From positions 1 to 64,000 of the forward strand of contig MEFD01000024.1 of assembly GCA_001724995.1 (NCBI GenBank): a stretch of 64,000 nt of DNA, read 5' to 3'. The notes below the pieces were generated by a model, which was not told the DNA's origin, did no database searches, and worked only from the letters and a program-made list of their open reading frames with translations. The DNA is from Rubrivivax sp. SCN 71-131. GTDB taxonomy: Bacteria; Pseudomonadota; Gammaproteobacteria; Burkholderiales; Burkholderiaceae_C. Positions within the stretch are counted from its first letter, which is position 1, and each line of letters opens with the position of its first letter. A program made the position numbers and the translations under genes. Of this stretch, positions 63,604 through 64,000 are shown one piece after another.

Positions 63604-64000
63604 ATGAGTGCCGACCCCTCCCCATCGCACGCGAACCCTGCCGCCAGCCCGCTGAGCTACGAGCAGGCGGGCGTGGACTACGCGCTGATCGACCCGCTGA
63701 AGGTCAGCGCGCAGCGTGCGGCCGCGGCCACGGCAGTGCAACTGCGCGCGCACGGCTTCAGCGAAGTCGCCGCCTCGCGCGGCGAGTCGGCCTACGTCGT
63801 CGACGTCGGGCCCTTCTACCTCGCCTCCATCGTCGAGTGCCTGGGAAGCAAGGCCATCGTCGCCGACGAGATGGCCGCCCTCACGGGGCGCAGCTGGTAC
63901 GACGCCATCGCCCAGGACACGATCGCCATGGCCGTCAACGACCTCATCACCGTTGGCGCCACGCCGCTCGTCGTGCAGGCCTACTGGGCCGCCGGCGGCT
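63604..64000 (+). CDS. PurM-like (AIR synthase-related) protein, 5' part
   Basis: The first 132 residues of a PurM-superfamily ATP-binding protein cut by the right edge. SYEQAGVDYALIDPLK resembles the start of AIR synthase, and IAQDTIAMAVNDLITVGATPLVVQAYWAAGG matches its core. The catalytic-loop region usually reading DGVGTK is ECLGSK here, and the N-terminal spacing differs. It may therefore be an AIR synthase-related paralogue rather than the biosynthetic enzyme, so I give no gene symbol. Divergent from dnaX. Confidence 0.8.
   Translation, partial: MSADPSPSHANPAASPLSYEQAGVDYALIDPLKVSAQRAAAATAVQLRAHGFSEVAASRGESAYVVDVGPFYLASIVECLGSKAIVADEMAALTGRSWYDAIAQDTIAMAVNDLITVGATPLVVQAYWAAGG

Overview
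The window is very GC-rich, almost fully coding DNA from a motile betaproteobacterium. The gene neighbourhoods (nuoA-N followed by a DUF1178 gene; tRNA-Leu, secG, tpiA, a quinone oxidoreductase, pnp and rpsO; dnaX, ybaB, recR and tsaD) and the protein sequences point to order Burkholderiales, probably the Rubrivivax/Leptothrix side. That placement is inference from gene order and sequence character; no database was searched.

Layout. (1) 1-4.2 kb, minus strand: the edge of an IS30-like element abuts, and seems to clip, the 3' end of hsdM, a type I DNA methyltransferase subunit. hsdM itself lies 12 bp downstream of a flavoprotein gene and a YciI-like gene. (2) 4.3-7.3 kb, plus strand: an NnrS-like membrane protein, a PlsC-type acyltransferase and a small membrane-anchored protein of unknown function with a sigma-28-like promoter. 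(3) 7.4-14.4 kb, minus strand: an AidB-like acyl-CoA dehydrogenase with an M20 peptidase, then a branched-chain amino-acid-type ABC transporter (livH-livM-livG-livF) without an adjacent binding protein. (4) 14.6-17.0 kb: msrB, yciB, bolA and a periplasmic parvulin isomerase, closed by a strong terminator. (5) 17.2-34.2 kb: a large flagellar locus: fliC, fliD, fliS, fliT-like, a PilZ-domain ycgR, two pseudopilin genes, fliE (reversed), then fliFGHIJK and fliLMNOPQR. These genes encode filament, cap, MS ring, C ring, export ATPase and export gate. (6) 34.3-37.9 kb: a YihY-type membrane protein, a DUF2069 protein, an FAD-linked 2-hydroxyacid dehydrogenase and a DUF1178 protein. (7) 38.0-52.5 kb, minus strand: all 14 subunits of respiratory complex I, nuoA to nuoN, in canonical order. 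(8) 52.7-59.5 kb: tRNA-Leu(GAG), secG, tpiA, quinone oxidoreductase, pnp, rpsO and a LivK-like binding protein. (9) 59.6-64.0 kb: tsaD, recR, ybaB and dnaX, and divergently the start of a divergent PurM-like gene cut by the window edge.

No clearly new multi-gene system was found. The most unusual signals are small and mostly regulatory. A 66-68 bp hairpin repeat occurs at two translational junctions (yciB-bolA and fliH-fliI). A perfect inverted repeat covers both start codons of a divergent gene pair. Several genes have a -10-like box only 6-8 nt before the start codon, suggesting leaderless mRNAs. Sigma-28 sites match fliD, fliS and, less expectedly, the unknown gene at 6.8 kb. Two pseudopilins sit inside the flagellar locus, and LivF has an altered Walker A lysine.

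No stretch longer than about 300 bases lacks a gene. The largest gaps (16.95-17.21, 19.67-19.89 and 57.54-57.74 kb) hold terminators, hairpins or promoters, listed below.
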